Positions 27,395 to 35,493 of a DNA stretch of 57,635 nt are shown one piece after another. The first letter of the stretch is position 1. Each line of letters begins with the position of its first letter. Location of the stretch: NCBI GenBank assembly GCA_014378105.1, contig JACMOI010000161.1, forward strand, positions 1-57,635, in the 5' to 3' direction. The position numbers and the translations under genes were made by a program. This DNA comes from Pseudopedobacter sp. GTDB taxonomy: Bacteria; Bacteroidota; Bacteroidia; Sphingobacteriales; Sphingobacteriaceae. The notes under the pieces were generated by a model. That model was not told the origin of the DNA, made no database searches, and was given only the letters and a program-made list of their open reading frames with translations.

Positions 27395-28948
27395 CTATTT
27401 GTTCTTATAGGTTAAAAATGGAATCACCATTTCTTCTAATGAAATTCCACCGTGTTGGAAAGTTTCATTAAAGTAATTCACAAACTGGTTATAGTTGTTT
27501 TGATACACAAAGTATGAATCTTCCTTTGCAAATATATAACTCGAACTCACATGTAGTTTCGGCAACATGGCGTCAGCAGGAACTTTAACCTGAAAAACTT
27601 CTTTAGGGTTGAAATTTAAATTTTTCCCTTGTTTGTAACGAAGGTTAGAATTGGTGTTTCTATCTCCAATTACTTTACTTGGATGTTTCACCCTAATGGT
27701 TCCATGATCAGTTGTAATCATGAGCTTTACTCTTTTTTGAGAAAGCTTTTTAATCAACTCTAAAAGAGGTGAATGTTCAAACCACGATAAAGTAAGCGAA
27801 CGATATGCTGCATCATCATTGGCCAATTCACGAATCATTTGCATATCTGTACGGGCATGCGAAAGCATATCAACAAAATTGTAAACAATTGCATTCAAAT
27901 CATTACCCATCAAGTTGTTTAAGGATTCATTCAAGTCTTTTCCTTGATCGTAATTTAAAATTTTATGATAGGAAAATTTGATGTCTTTCTTCAAACTTCG
28001 TTTAATTTGATCTTCTAAAAACTGTTCTTCAAATAGGTTTTTTCCACCCTCATCCTCATCATTTTGCCACATTTTTGGAAAACGCTGCTCCATTTCTGAT
28101 GGCATCAAACCTGAAAAAATTGCATTTCTTGCATATTGCGTAGCGGTTGGTAGAATACTGTAATAAGTGTCTTCCTCTTCTAATCTGAAATACTCTGTTA
28201 TAATGGGGTTAATGATTTTCCATTGATCATATCTTAAATTATCAATCAGAATAAAAAAGGTAGGCACATTCTCTTGTAAAGAAGGGAAAACCTTCTTTTT
28301 AAATAGTTGATGAGAGAGAATAGGTGCTTTATCTTGATCTTTTATCCAATTGATATAGTTTTTTTCAATAAATTTTGAGAACTGTGTATTTGCTTCTGCC
28401 TTTTGCATGGTTAAAATTTCATGCATACCAGCATCTTCTAATTTTTCCAATTCCAACTCCCAAAAAACCAATTTTTTATAAACATCAATCCATTCTTGAT
28501 AACTCAAGTTTTCATTCAATGTCATCCCTAGATTTCTAAAATCTTGTTGATAAGCCATCGATGTTTTTTCACTTACTAATCTTTTATTGTCAATCAGTTT
28601 TTTAATCGTAAGTAAAATTTGTTTTGGATTTACTGGCTTTATCAAATAATCATCAATCTTAAAACCGATAGCATCTTCCATTAGATACTCTTCTTCACTT
28701 TTAGTGATCATCACTACCGGGACATCCGGATTAATCGTTTTAATGCTGCTCAAAGTTTCTAAACCTGTTAACCCAGGCATGTTTTCATCTAAAAAGACAA
28801 GGTCAAAATCCTTTGTTTTAAATATATCTAAGGCATCATTTCCGTTGGTTGCAGTAGCTATTTGATATCCTTTTTCACTTAAAAAAAGGATATGTGGTTT
28901 AAGCAGATCAATCTCATCATCGGCCCATAATATATTCACAGTTTGCAT
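27395..28948 (-). CDS. porX: PorX: response regulator fused to an alkaline-phosphatase/PglZ-type domain
   Basis: A 517-residue protein. The receiver domain (about 1-125) has acidic residues ADDE, phospho-acceptor D54 in 'VFLDENMPG' and K in 'MITKSEEE'. The C-terminal PglZ/alkaline-phosphatase-superfamily domain has 'FFILIDNLRYDQW', the Thr of 'ILPTATQYARNAIFSGLMP' and 'LMITTDHGT'. PorX, with the kinase PorY, controls type IX secretion genes in Bacteroidota and cleaves phosphodiester signals in characterised members. It heads a five-gene same-strand run (porX, tsaE, ald, brkB, dipeptidase) and diverges from the HD phosphohydrolase gene. Confidence 0.95.
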   Translation of the reverse strand: MQTVNILWADDEIDLLKPHILFLSEKGYQIATATNGNDALDIFKTKDFDLVFLDENMPGLTGLETLSSIKTINPDVPVVMITKSEEEYLMEDAIGFKIDDYLIKPVNPKQILLTIKKLIDNKRLVSEKTSMAYQQDFRNLGMTLNENLSYQEWIDVYKKLVFWELELEKLEDAGMHEILTMQKAEANTQFSKFIEKNYINWIKDQDKAPILSHQLFKKKVFPSLQENVPTFFILIDNLRYDQWKIINPIITEYFRLEEEDTYYSILPTATQYARNAIFSGLMPSEMEQRFPKMWQNDEDEGGKNLFEEQFLEDQIKRSLKKDIKFSYHKILNYDQGKDLNESLNNLMGNDLNAIVYNFVDMLSHARTDMQMIRELANDDAAYRSLTLSWFEHSPLLELIKKLSQKRVKLMITTDHGTIRVKHPSKVIGDRNTNSNLRYKQGKNLNFNPKEVFQVKVPADAMLPKLHVSSSYIFAKEDSYFVYQNNYNQFVNYFNETFQHGGISLEEMVIPFLTYKNK

Positions 28949-28994
28949 ATAATTTGTATCTGTTAATGATTATATTGAGAAATTATCAATATTT

Positions 28995-29011
28995 GCTGAT
29001 AATATATCAGC
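28995..29011. promoter_or_regulatory. Palindrome in the porX / HD-hydrolase divergent promoter region
   Basis: A perfect 7-3-7 inverted repeat (GCTGATA-ATA-TATCAGC reading, arms 28995-29001 and 29005-29011) lies in the 105-base gap between the divergent starts. It is a candidate operator for a dimeric regulator. There is no T tract, and it is too short to be a good terminator. Confidence 0.4.
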
Positions 29012-29053
29012 GGGTTAAAATTAACAAAATTTGTGCCTTATAATTGACATTAC

Positions 29054-30274
29054 TTGAATAAGAACAAAATAATCAACGATCCTGTTTACGGTTTCATCAG
29101 TATCAAAACGCCCTTGCTTTTTGATTTGATTGAACATCCCTATTTCCAACGCTTGAGGTACATTAAGCAATTAGGAATGACGCACTTGGTATATCCCGGC
29201 GCATTACATACACGATTTCATCACGCTTTAGGTGCTATGCATTTAATGCAATTAGCTATTGAACACCTACAAAGCAAAGGTCATGAAATCACTAAAGATG
29301 AAGAGGAGGCGGCTTGTGTAGCTATTTTACTACATGACATAGGTCATGGACCGTTTTCTCATGCATTAGAGCATACCATTGTCGAAGGTGTCTCACATGA
29401 AAAAATTAGTCGCTTATTCATGGCTAACTTAAACGAGGAGTTTGATGGGCAATTAGATTTAGCCTTACAAATTTTTAATAATCAGCATCCTAAAAAATTC
29501 CTTTATCAATTAATTTCAGGACAGTTAGATTTAGACCGCTTAGATTATTTGAATCGCGATAGCTTTTTTAGCGGTGTTACTGAGGGTATGGTTAGTTCAG
29601 ATCGGATTATTAAATTAATCAATATAAAAAACGACGAACTGGTAGTAGAGGAAAAAGGTATTTATTCGATAGAAAAGTTTTTAATTGCCCGCAGGTTGAT
29701 GTATTGGCAAGTTTATTTACATAAAACCGTTATAGCTGCAGAGCAACTACTGGTGAAGATTTTAATTAGAGCAAGGGAGTTAGCTTCAAACGGAGTAGAA
29801 TTATTTGCAACTCCGGCATTAAAACATTTTCTTTATAAAGATATCAACGAAACCGCTTTTTCTTTGGACCCTAATCACCTCCAATTTTTTTCAATGTTAG
29901 ATGATCATGACATCATGAGTTCGATAAAAGTTTGGCAGTTACACGATGATTTTATTTTGAAAACACTTTGTACCAACTTAAACTATCGCAACTTATATAA
30001 AGTCGAAATCAGCAATGAAATTCCTAATAAGGAAAAGGTTGACGAATTATCTAAGAAAGTTATTGAAAAACTGGGTATAGATGAGAATGAATCAGTTTAT
30101 TTTGTTTTTACAGATACTATAAATAATATGGCTTACAAAACTGGAAACGGAAGTATAAACATCTTAATGAAAGATGGAAGTTTAAAGGATATAGCAACGG
30201 CATCAGACAATTCTAACCTCGAAGCTTTATCAAAAACCGTTACCAAAAACATATTATGTTACACAAAAGTTTAG
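29054..30274 (+). CDS. HD domain phosphohydrolase (SAMHD1/dGTPase-like)
   Basis: A 406-residue metal-dependent phosphohydrolase starting at TTG. The N-terminus 'KIINDPVYGFISI' and 'FQRLRYIKQLGMTHLVYPGALHTRFHHALGAMHL' are typical. The HD residues are H94/D95 in 'LLHDIGHGPFSHALEH', with 'SGQLDLDRLDYLNRDSFFSGVTEG' further on. Relatives hydrolyse dNTPs to nucleosides and triphosphate, or act on other nucleotides; the exact substrate is not shown by sequence. It diverges from porX and is followed by lpxD after 63 bases. Confidence 0.9.
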   Translation: MNKNKIINDPVYGFISIKTPLLFDLIEHPYFQRLRYIKQLGMTHLVYPGALHTRFHHALGAMHLMQLAIEHLQSKGHEITKDEEEAACVAILLHDIGHGPFSHALEHTIVEGVSHEKISRLFMANLNEEFDGQLDLALQIFNNQHPKKFLYQLISGQLDLDRLDYLNRDSFFSGVTEGMVSSDRIIKLINIKNDELVVEEKGIYSIEKFLIARRLMYWQVYLHKTVIAAEQLLVKILIRARELASNGVELFATPALKHFLYKDINETAFSLDPNHLQFFSMLDDHDIMSSIKVWQLHDDFILKTLCTNLNYRNLYKVEISNEIPNKEKVDELSKKVIEKLGIDENESVYFVFTDTINNMAYKTGNGSINILMKDGSLKDIATASDNSNLEALSKTVTKNILCYTKV

Positions 30275-30302
30275 AACATTTAGATTAATAGTTAATTAAC
30301 AA

Positions 30303-30333
30303 TTTGTTCATTTAATAATATCAGTTAATTTTG
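30303..30333 (+). promoter_or_regulatory. Consensus promoter directly before lpxD
   Basis: TTTG at 30303-30306, a 19-base spacer and TAATTTTG at 30326-30333 form a full Bacteroidota -33/-7 pair. The lpxD ATG is at 30338, so transcription would start at or within a few bases of the start codon, suggesting a leaderless or very short-leader mRNA. Confidence 0.5.
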
Positions 30334-30337
30334 AAAG

Positions 30338-31381
30338 ATGCAATTTAGTGCAAAAGAGATCGGCTTATTACTTAATGGAACTGTGGAGGGGAACTCAGAA
30401 GTAAAAGTTTTTCAGTTGGCAAAAATAGAGGATGCAAAAGAAGGCTCTTTGTCTTTTCTGGCAAATCGTAAATATGAGGCTTTCCTTTATACCACCCAAG
30501 CTTCTGTAGTAATAGTAAACGAGGATTTATTAATAGATAAAGCAATAAGCCCAACTATTATTAGGGTCAAAGATGCTTACAGTGGTTTTTCTATCCTCTT
30601 AGAGAAATATAATTCTATCAAATTGCACAAAGAAGGTATTGAGCAACCTAGCTTTATTCATCCTGATGCTAAAATTGGCAAAAACGTGTACATCGGTGCT
30701 TTTGCGTACATTGGTGCTGGCGCTGTGATTGGTGACCAAAGTAAAATTTTTCCACAGTGTTATATTGGTGATGAAGTTAAAATTGGCAATAACACCTCCA
30801 TCCAATCAGGCGTCAAAATATATCACGATTGTGTTTTAGGAAATAATGTTACTGTTCACTCGGGTGCAGTAATTGGTGGTGATGGGTTTGGTTTTGCGCC
30901 ACAAGCTAATGGCGCTTATTCAAAAGTAAGTCAAATTGGAAACGTTGTGATAGAGGATGAGGTAGAAATCGGAGCAAATACCTGTATTGATAGAGCAACA
31001 ATGGGTTCAACACTCATAAAAAAAGGAGTTAAATTAGATAACCTAATCCAAATCGCCCACAATGCAGAAATTGGGCAACATACAGTAATTGCATCTCAAA
31101 CTGGAATTTCTGGTAGTGCGAAAATTGGCGATAGCAGCATAATTGGCGGACAAGTAGGTATAGTAGGTCACATTACTTTAGCAAAAGGAACTCAAATTCA
31201 AGCAAAGTCTGGCATTAACAAATCTATAGAAGAAGAGGGTAAAAAATGGGGTGGTGCGCCAGCAACTAGCTTTCATAGTTATATGAAGTCGCAAGTTATC
31301 ATCCAAAGATTGCCGGAAATGGAGCGCAAGATAGTAGAACTTCAAAAAGCTTTAAATGCACTTCAACAAAAAATATCCTAA
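30338..31381 (+). CDS. lpxD: UDP-3-O-(3-hydroxyacyl)glucosamine N-acyltransferase LpxD
   Basis: A 347-residue acyltransferase of lipid A synthesis. The N-terminal substrate-binding domain includes 'EGSLSFLANRKYEAFLY'. The C-terminal left-handed beta helix is built of hexapeptide repeats ('HPDAKIGKNVYIGAFAYIGAGAVIG' onward), with the catalytic His region in 'NLIQIAHNAEIG'. It adds the N-linked 3-hydroxyacyl chain. It is the first gene of lpxD-lpxC/fabZ-lpxA, with the next start 17 bases downstream. Confidence 0.96.
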   Translation: MQFSAKEIGLLLNGTVEGNSEVKVFQLAKIEDAKEGSLSFLANRKYEAFLYTTQASVVIVNEDLLIDKAISPTIIRVKDAYSGFSILLEKYNSIKLHKEGIEQPSFIHPDAKIGKNVYIGAFAYIGAGAVIGDQSKIFPQCYIGDEVKIGNNTSIQSGVKIYHDCVLGNNVTVHSGAVIGGDGFGFAPQANGAYSKVSQIGNVVIEDEVEIGANTCIDRATMGSTLIKKGVKLDNLIQIAHNAEIGQHTVIASQTGISGSAKIGDSSIIGGQVGIVGHITLAKGTQIQAKSGINKSIEEEGKKWGGAPATSFHSYMKSQVIIQRLPEMERKIVELQKALNALQQKIS

Positions 31382-31398
31382 CAAAATTCAATTTAAAA

Positions 31399-32817
31399 AT
31401 GAGTCTTAACCAAAAGCAAAGAACAATTAATTCAGAGATTAGTGTAACTGGAGTTGGTTTGCATACAGGAAATAAAGTAACCTTAACTTTCAAACCTGCC
31501 CCAGAAAATCATGGTTATAAGTTTAAAAGAATTGATTTACCGGGGCAGCCTATTATTGATGCGGATGTAGATAATGTTTCTGATACTTCTAGAAGCACAA
31601 CTTTAACACAAAATGGAGCAAGCGTAAGTACAACTGAACATGTCTTAGCTGCATTAGTGGGTTGTGAAATCGATAATGTGATGATAGAATTAGATGCTTT
31701 AGAAGTCCCGATTTTAGATGGAAGCGCTATCGAGTTTGTAAAGGCTTTAGATAGTGCAGGTACAAAAAAGCAAGATGCGGAAAGAGAATATTACAGCATT
31801 CCACACAACATTCATTACTCAGAAGAAGATAGAAAAGTAGAAATGGTAGCCATGCCTTTGGATGACTACCGCTTTACCTGCATGGTTGATTATAACTCCC
31901 CTGTTTTAGGAAGTCAACACGCTACCATCACCTCTATTACAGAGTTTAAAGAAGAAATTGCGCAATGTAGAACTTTTGTGTTTTTACACGAGTTGGAAAT
32001 GTTGTTAAAACATAATTTGATAAAAGGCGGAGACATCAATAATGCCATTGTAATTGTTGACCATGAAATTGGAGATCAGGAATTAAAAGATCTAGCTAAA
32101 GCTTTTAACCGAGAAGAGATAAAGGTGGCTAGAGAGGGTATTTTAAATAATATCGAATTAAGATACCAAAATGAACCCGCTCGTCATAAATTATTGGACA
32201 TGATTGGAGATTTAGCATTAATTGGTACCCCTATAAAAGGCCATATTATGGCTGCTCGTCCAGGTCATTCGGCGAATGTGGCTTTCGCTAAAAAAATTAA
32301 AGCAGCCATAAAAAAAGATAAAAAGAAGAAAATTCAGCATTTATATGATCCCACTGTAAAACCTCTTTATGATATTGTTGATATCATGAATATTTTACCA
32401 CACCGTCAACCATTTTTATTTATCGACAAAATTTTAGAACTAACTAAAACTTATGTTGTTGGTGTTAAAAATGTCACCATTAATGAAGAGTTTTTTAAAG
32501 GTCATTTTCCAGGTGCGCCAGTGATGCCTGGAGTGGTACAAATCGAGGCTATGGCACAAACAGGAGGTATTTTAGTGTTAAGTACTGTTCCTGACCCAAG
32601 CAATTACCTTACTTATTTTTTAAAAATAGATAAAGTGCGTTTTAGGGCACAAGTTTTACCGGGAGATACGATTATCTTTAGATGCGATTTAATGGAGCCT
32701 ATTAGAAGAGGAATTGCACAAATGAAAGGTGTTGGAATGGTTGGGGATAAAGTAGTAATGGAGGCAGAAATGATGGCGCAAATAACAAGATATAAAGAAA
32801 CCGAAACACCAGAATGA
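31399..32817 (+). CDS. lpxC/fabZ: Bifunctional LpxC deacetylase / FabZ dehydratase
   Basis: A 472-residue fusion. Residues about 1-300 are LpxC, the zinc UDP-3-O-acyl-GlcNAc deacetylase: 'TGVGLHTG', 'STTEHVLAALVG' (zinc His), 'HKLLDMIGDLALIG' and 'GHIMAARPGHSAN'. After a lysine-rich linker (KKDKKKK) comes FabZ (about 325-472), the 3-hydroxyacyl-ACP dehydratase, with 'ILPHRQPFLFIDKIL' and catalytic 'GHFPGAPVMPGVVQIEAMAQ'. The fusion is known in Bacteroidota and couples lipid A and fatty-acid synthesis. It overlaps lpxA by four bases. Confidence 0.96.
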   Translation: MSLNQKQRTINSEISVTGVGLHTGNKVTLTFKPAPENHGYKFKRIDLPGQPIIDADVDNVSDTSRSTTLTQNGASVSTTEHVLAALVGCEIDNVMIELDALEVPILDGSAIEFVKALDSAGTKKQDAEREYYSIPHNIHYSEEDRKVEMVAMPLDDYRFTCMVDYNSPVLGSQHATITSITEFKEEIAQCRTFVFLHELEMLLKHNLIKGGDINNAIVIVDHEIGDQELKDLAKAFNREEIKVAREGILNNIELRYQNEPARHKLLDMIGDLALIGTPIKGHIMAARPGHSANVAFAKKIKAAIKKDKKKKIQHLYDPTVKPLYDIVDIMNILPHRQPFLFIDKILELTKTYVVGVKNVTINEEFFKGHFPGAPVMPGVVQIEAMAQTGGILVLSTVPDPSNYLTYFLKIDKVRFRAQVLPGDTIIFRCDLMEPIRRGIAQMKGVGMVGDKVVMEAEMMAQITRYKETETPE

Positions 32818-33596
32818 TACAACCACTAGCATATATACATCCACAAGCAAAAATTGCAAATAGCGTAGTAATTGATCCGTTTGCTGTTATCCATAAAGAT
32901 GTGGTAATTGGTGAGGGCACATGGATTGGTTCTAGCGTGACCATTATGGATGGTGCTAGAATTGGTAAAAATTGTCGCATTTTTCCTGGTGCAGTTATAT
33001 CTGCAATTCCACAAGATTTAAAATATGCTGGCGAGGAAACTACCGCTGTTATTGGTGATAATACAACTATTAGAGAGTATGTAACTATCAACCGAGGCAC
33101 CAATGACCGATGGGAAACAAAAATTGGAAACAATTGTCTTTTAATGGCTTATTGCCACGTTGCACATGATTGTGAAGTGGGTGATAATTGTATATTCTCA
33201 AATAATACTACCCTTGCCGGGCATATTACTATTGGTGATAATGTTGTTTTGGCAGGAATGGTAGCTATACACCAATTTTGCAAGGTAGGTTCTTACTCTT
33301 TTGTAACTGGTGGCTCCTTGGTTAGAAAAGATATTCCTCCTTACGTTAAAGTCGCTAGGGAACCTCTTTCTTATGCAGGTATTAATTCTGTAGGTATGCG
33401 AAGAAGAGGGTTTACCCCAGAAAAAATTAATGAAATTCAGGAAATTTATAGGGTGCTTTTTGTAAAACACAACAACGTTACTAAAGCTTTAGATATCATA
33501 GAAGCCGATTTTCAACCTACAGAAGAACGTGATGAGATTATTAACTTTATCCGTAATTCTAATCGAGGAGTAATGAGAAGCTTCGGTAATTCCTGA
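32814..33596 (+). CDS. lpxA: Acyl-ACP-UDP-N-acetylglucosamine O-acyltransferase LpxA
   Basis: A 260-residue hexapeptide-repeat acyltransferase, the first enzyme of lipid A synthesis. 'YIHPQAKIANSVVIDPFAVIHKDVVIGEGTWIG' begins the beta helix, 'LLMAYCHVAHDCEVGDNCIF' holds the catalytic His, and 'NSVGMRRRGF' precedes the helical C-terminal domain. The ATG overlaps the lpxC-fabZ stop (ATGA). The length matches E. coli LpxA (262). Confidence 0.96.
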   Translation: MIQPLAYIHPQAKIANSVVIDPFAVIHKDVVIGEGTWIGSSVTIMDGARIGKNCRIFPGAVISAIPQDLKYAGEETTAVIGDNTTIREYVTINRGTNDRWETKIGNNCLLMAYCHVAHDCEVGDNCIFSNNTTLAGHITIGDNVVLAGMVAIHQFCKVGSYSFVTGGSLVRKDIPPYVKVAREPLSYAGINSVGMRRRGFTPEKINEIQEIYRVLFVKHNNVTKALDIIEADFQPTEERDEIINFIRNSNRGVMRSFGNS

Positions 33597-33609
33597 TTTA
33601 AACTTATTA

Positions 33610-34230
33610 ATGAAAATTATACTGGAGCAAATCAGCAGAAGATTCAATCGAGAATGGATTTTCAAAAATATTGATTACTCCTTTGATGCAGGAAAATCTT
33701 ATGCCATCCTAGGTATTAACGGTTCTGGGAAATCCACTTTATTACAACTAATATCAGGCTCTCTATCTCCTTCATCCGGTCGATTAATTTATCAATTAGA
33801 AGGAAAAGAAATTCCTGTTGAACAGGTTTTTAAACACTTAAGTATTGCTGCTCCTTATCTTGAGCTAATCGAAGAATTCACACTTTTTGAAATATTAGAT
33901 TTTCATTTTCAGTTTAAAGTAAGATTAAATAATCTCGCTAACGAACAATTGATTAAACTTTTGGATATGGAAAATAGCGCTACAAAACAAATCAAGTACT
34001 TTTCTTCTGGCATGAAACAACGCGTGAAACTAGTTTTAGCTTTATGTTCTGATACTTCAATTCTTTTGTTAGACGAGCCCACATCGAACTTAGACGAGCA
34101 GGGAATAGAATGGTACATAAGCCTAATCAGTCAATTTTCAAATAATCGTTTAGTAATTGTTTGCTCAAATCAAGCGCATGAATATGGATTTTGTGACTAT
34201 CAATTAAAACTTTCTAATTTTAAAAATTGA
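33610..34230 (+). CDS. ABC transporter ATP-binding protein
   Basis: A 206-residue ABC ATPase. Walker A is GINGSGKST (G35-T43), the signature is 'FSSGMKQRVKL', and Walker B is 'ILLLDEPTSNLDEQG'. The H-loop position appears as 'IVCSNQAHE', without the usual His, which is a notable departure. No permease gene adjoins. It follows lpxA by 13 bases and is probably in the lipid A transcript. The transported substrate is unknown. Confidence 0.87.
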   Translation: MKIILEQISRRFNREWIFKNIDYSFDAGKSYAILGINGSGKSTLLQLISGSLSPSSGRLIYQLEGKEIPVEQVFKHLSIAAPYLELIEEFTLFEILDFHFQFKVRLNNLANEQLIKLLDMENSATKQIKYFSSGMKQRVKLVLALCSDTSILLLDEPTSNLDEQGIEWYISLISQFSNNRLVIVCSNQAHEYGFCDYQLKLSNFKN

Positions 34231-34398
34231 AACTTCCCATTTCTTTAACACTGATTATCAATCGATAATATAGCCTTTAATTACTTCCTTCTCTGTTTCT
34301 CCTTAAATATATTCTATCCTTAACTTGGTTTTAATTATCCTTTATAGATAAATTTTTAAATATTCTATTTAAACCTTTTATTTTTAAATATTTAATCC

Positions 34399-34406
34399 TA
34401 CCTTTG
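34399..34406 (+). promoter_or_regulatory. -7 box for the candidate small RNA
   Basis: TACCTTTG matches TAnnTTTG. The -33 region is only T-rich (CTTTTATTTTT, about 34375-34385), without a clear TTG. The predicted start is near 34412. It lies 169 bases after the ABC gene stop and 197 bases before the next gene. Confidence 0.45.
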
Positions 34407-34411
34407 CACTC

Positions 34412-34531
34412 CGAAATTTAACAAGCGTTAATTGTTTTTTGATAGTATAAAGAAAGTTTTTCATATATAAGTTTAGGTTTAGGTTGATAGAGCGGTCTCA
34501 TTTCGTAAAAGATTTGAGGCCGTTCGTTTTT
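34412..34531 (+). ncRNA. Candidate small RNA upstream of 5-formyl-THF cyclo-ligase
   Basis: A stretch of about 120 bases with a -7 box at its head and a strong terminator-like hairpin at its end (34490-34531), and no credible open reading frame. It includes a tandem GTTTAG GTTTAG. The position just upstream of the ygfA-type gene recalls the 6S RNA-ygfA arrangement of Proteobacteria. I cannot confirm a 6S fold by eye, so a plain transcribed leader remains possible. Confidence 0.35.
34490..34531 (+). terminator. Terminator-like hairpin ending the candidate small RNA
   Basis: An 11-bp stem with two G-U pairs (GAGCGGTCTCA 34490-34500 and TGAGGCCGTTC 34515-34525), a 14-base loop, and then GTTTTT. 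It could also act as an attenuator for the gene downstream. Confidence 0.6.
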
Positions 34532-34602
34532 AATGGATTTTGAATTCTTCGGAAACTTTTACACCTTAGCTCAGTTGAACAAAATATAGTATAAACATAC
34601 CC

Positions 34603-35175
34603 TTGGTAAAAAAGAAAATTAGAGCAGAAGCATTAGCTAGAAGAATTGCACTCAGCAATGCTGATTTTTGGCACCTCAATGACCAATTATTGGAGCAAAT
34701 CAAAGCTTTTGATTGGTCCAATATTAATTATCTGCACATTTTTTTACCCATAAAAGAGAAAAAAGAGATTGATACCTTTGATTTCCTCTCCTACTTTAAA
34801 ATCCATCATCCCCGTATAAAAATTGTGATTCCCCGAAGCGATTTTGAAAATATATCTTTATCTAATGTGCTTTTCGATCACGAGCATACCATACTAGTAA
34901 AAAACAAATATCAAATACCCGAACCATTATACGGTAAGATTATTTCCTCCGATAAAATTGATGCAGTATTGGTTCCCTTATTAGCATTTGATAATCTTGG
35001 CAACAGAATAGGCTATGGAGCGGGTTTTTACGACAGATTCTTGAATACTTGCAGAGTAGATTGCAAAAAAATTGGCTTGTCCTTTTATGAAGTTACCACT
35101 GATTTATTACCTTTAGAATCATTTGACCAACTTTTAACACACTGCATTACTCCAAAAAGAACTTATATTTTCTAA
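34603..35175 (+). CDS. 5-formyltetrahydrofolate cyclo-ligase
   Basis: A 190-residue enzyme (MTHFS, YgfA-type) starting at TTG. It converts 5-formyl-THF to 5,10-methenyl-THF with ATP. Diagnostic blocks are the basic N-terminus 'KKKIRAEALARRIALS', 'LHIFLPIKEKKEIDT', 'DAVLVPLLAFDNLGNRIGYGAGFYDRFL' and 'KIGLSFYEVTTDLLPLESFDQLLTHCITPKRTY'. The length is normal. It stands alone between a candidate small RNA and the TPP riboswitch. Confidence 0.93.
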   Translation: MVKKKIRAEALARRIALSNADFWHLNDQLLEQIKAFDWSNINYLHIFLPIKEKKEIDTFDFLSYFKIHHPRIKIVIPRSDFENISLSNVLFDHEHTILVKNKYQIPEPLYGKIISSDKIDAVLVPLLAFDNLGNRIGYGAGFYDRFLNTCRVDCKKIGLSFYEVTTDLLPLESFDQLLTHCITPKRTYIF

Positions 35176-35209
35176 TAAAATCTTTCTTTCGTCATTCATA
35201 TTTAACTTC

Positions 35210-35217
35210 TATATTTG
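35210..35217 (+). promoter_or_regulatory. -7 box of the TPP-riboswitch transcript
   Basis: TATATTTG, a full TAnnTTTG match, lies 12 bases before the conserved start of the THI element, so the riboswitch begins almost at the predicted transcription start. Confidence 0.55.
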
Positions 35218-35227
35218 CAGCATCAAT

Positions 35228-35426
35228 AAGGGGTGCCTTGTTTGTGTTATAAAAAGGATGTGCTAGCTAAATCCTTTCACAAATACAAAAACAGGCTGAG
35301 AACATACCCATTTTGGAAGTAGTAAGTTTACAGTAATAAGTCATAAGTATTCATTTATAACTTAAAACCGCTCACTTAAAACTTTTAAAAGCACCTGATC
35401 CGGATAATGCCGGCGTAGGGATTTAG
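35228..35426 (+). promoter_or_regulatory. TPP riboswitch (THI element), expanded
   Basis: The conserved elements appear in order: GGGGTGCC (35230-35237), CTGAGA (35296-35301) with ACATACCC after it, ACCTGATC (35393-35400), and then CGGATAATGCCGGCGTAGGGA. The P3 arm is long (TTTGTG..CACAAA and AAAGGAT..ATCCTTT). Unusually, about 80 bases separate TACCC from ACCTGATC. They can form a separate hairpin (about 35339-35363). It controls the TonB receptor 68 bases downstream. AAGTTAAA (about 35431) and TTTAACTT (about 35472) could form a switching stem. Confidence 0.9.
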
Positions 35427-35493
35427 GTATAAGTTAAATTTTACGAGTGGGTTTACCCCTAGACTTTACTCTTTAACTTAAAAAATTAAAACG

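Noticed and set aside
34564-34578. TAGCTCAGTTG-like string resembling a tRNA D arm
   Set aside because: No acceptor stem, anticodon arm or T-loop follows at the right distances; the 11-base match can arise by chance. No integration-type sequence adjoins it.
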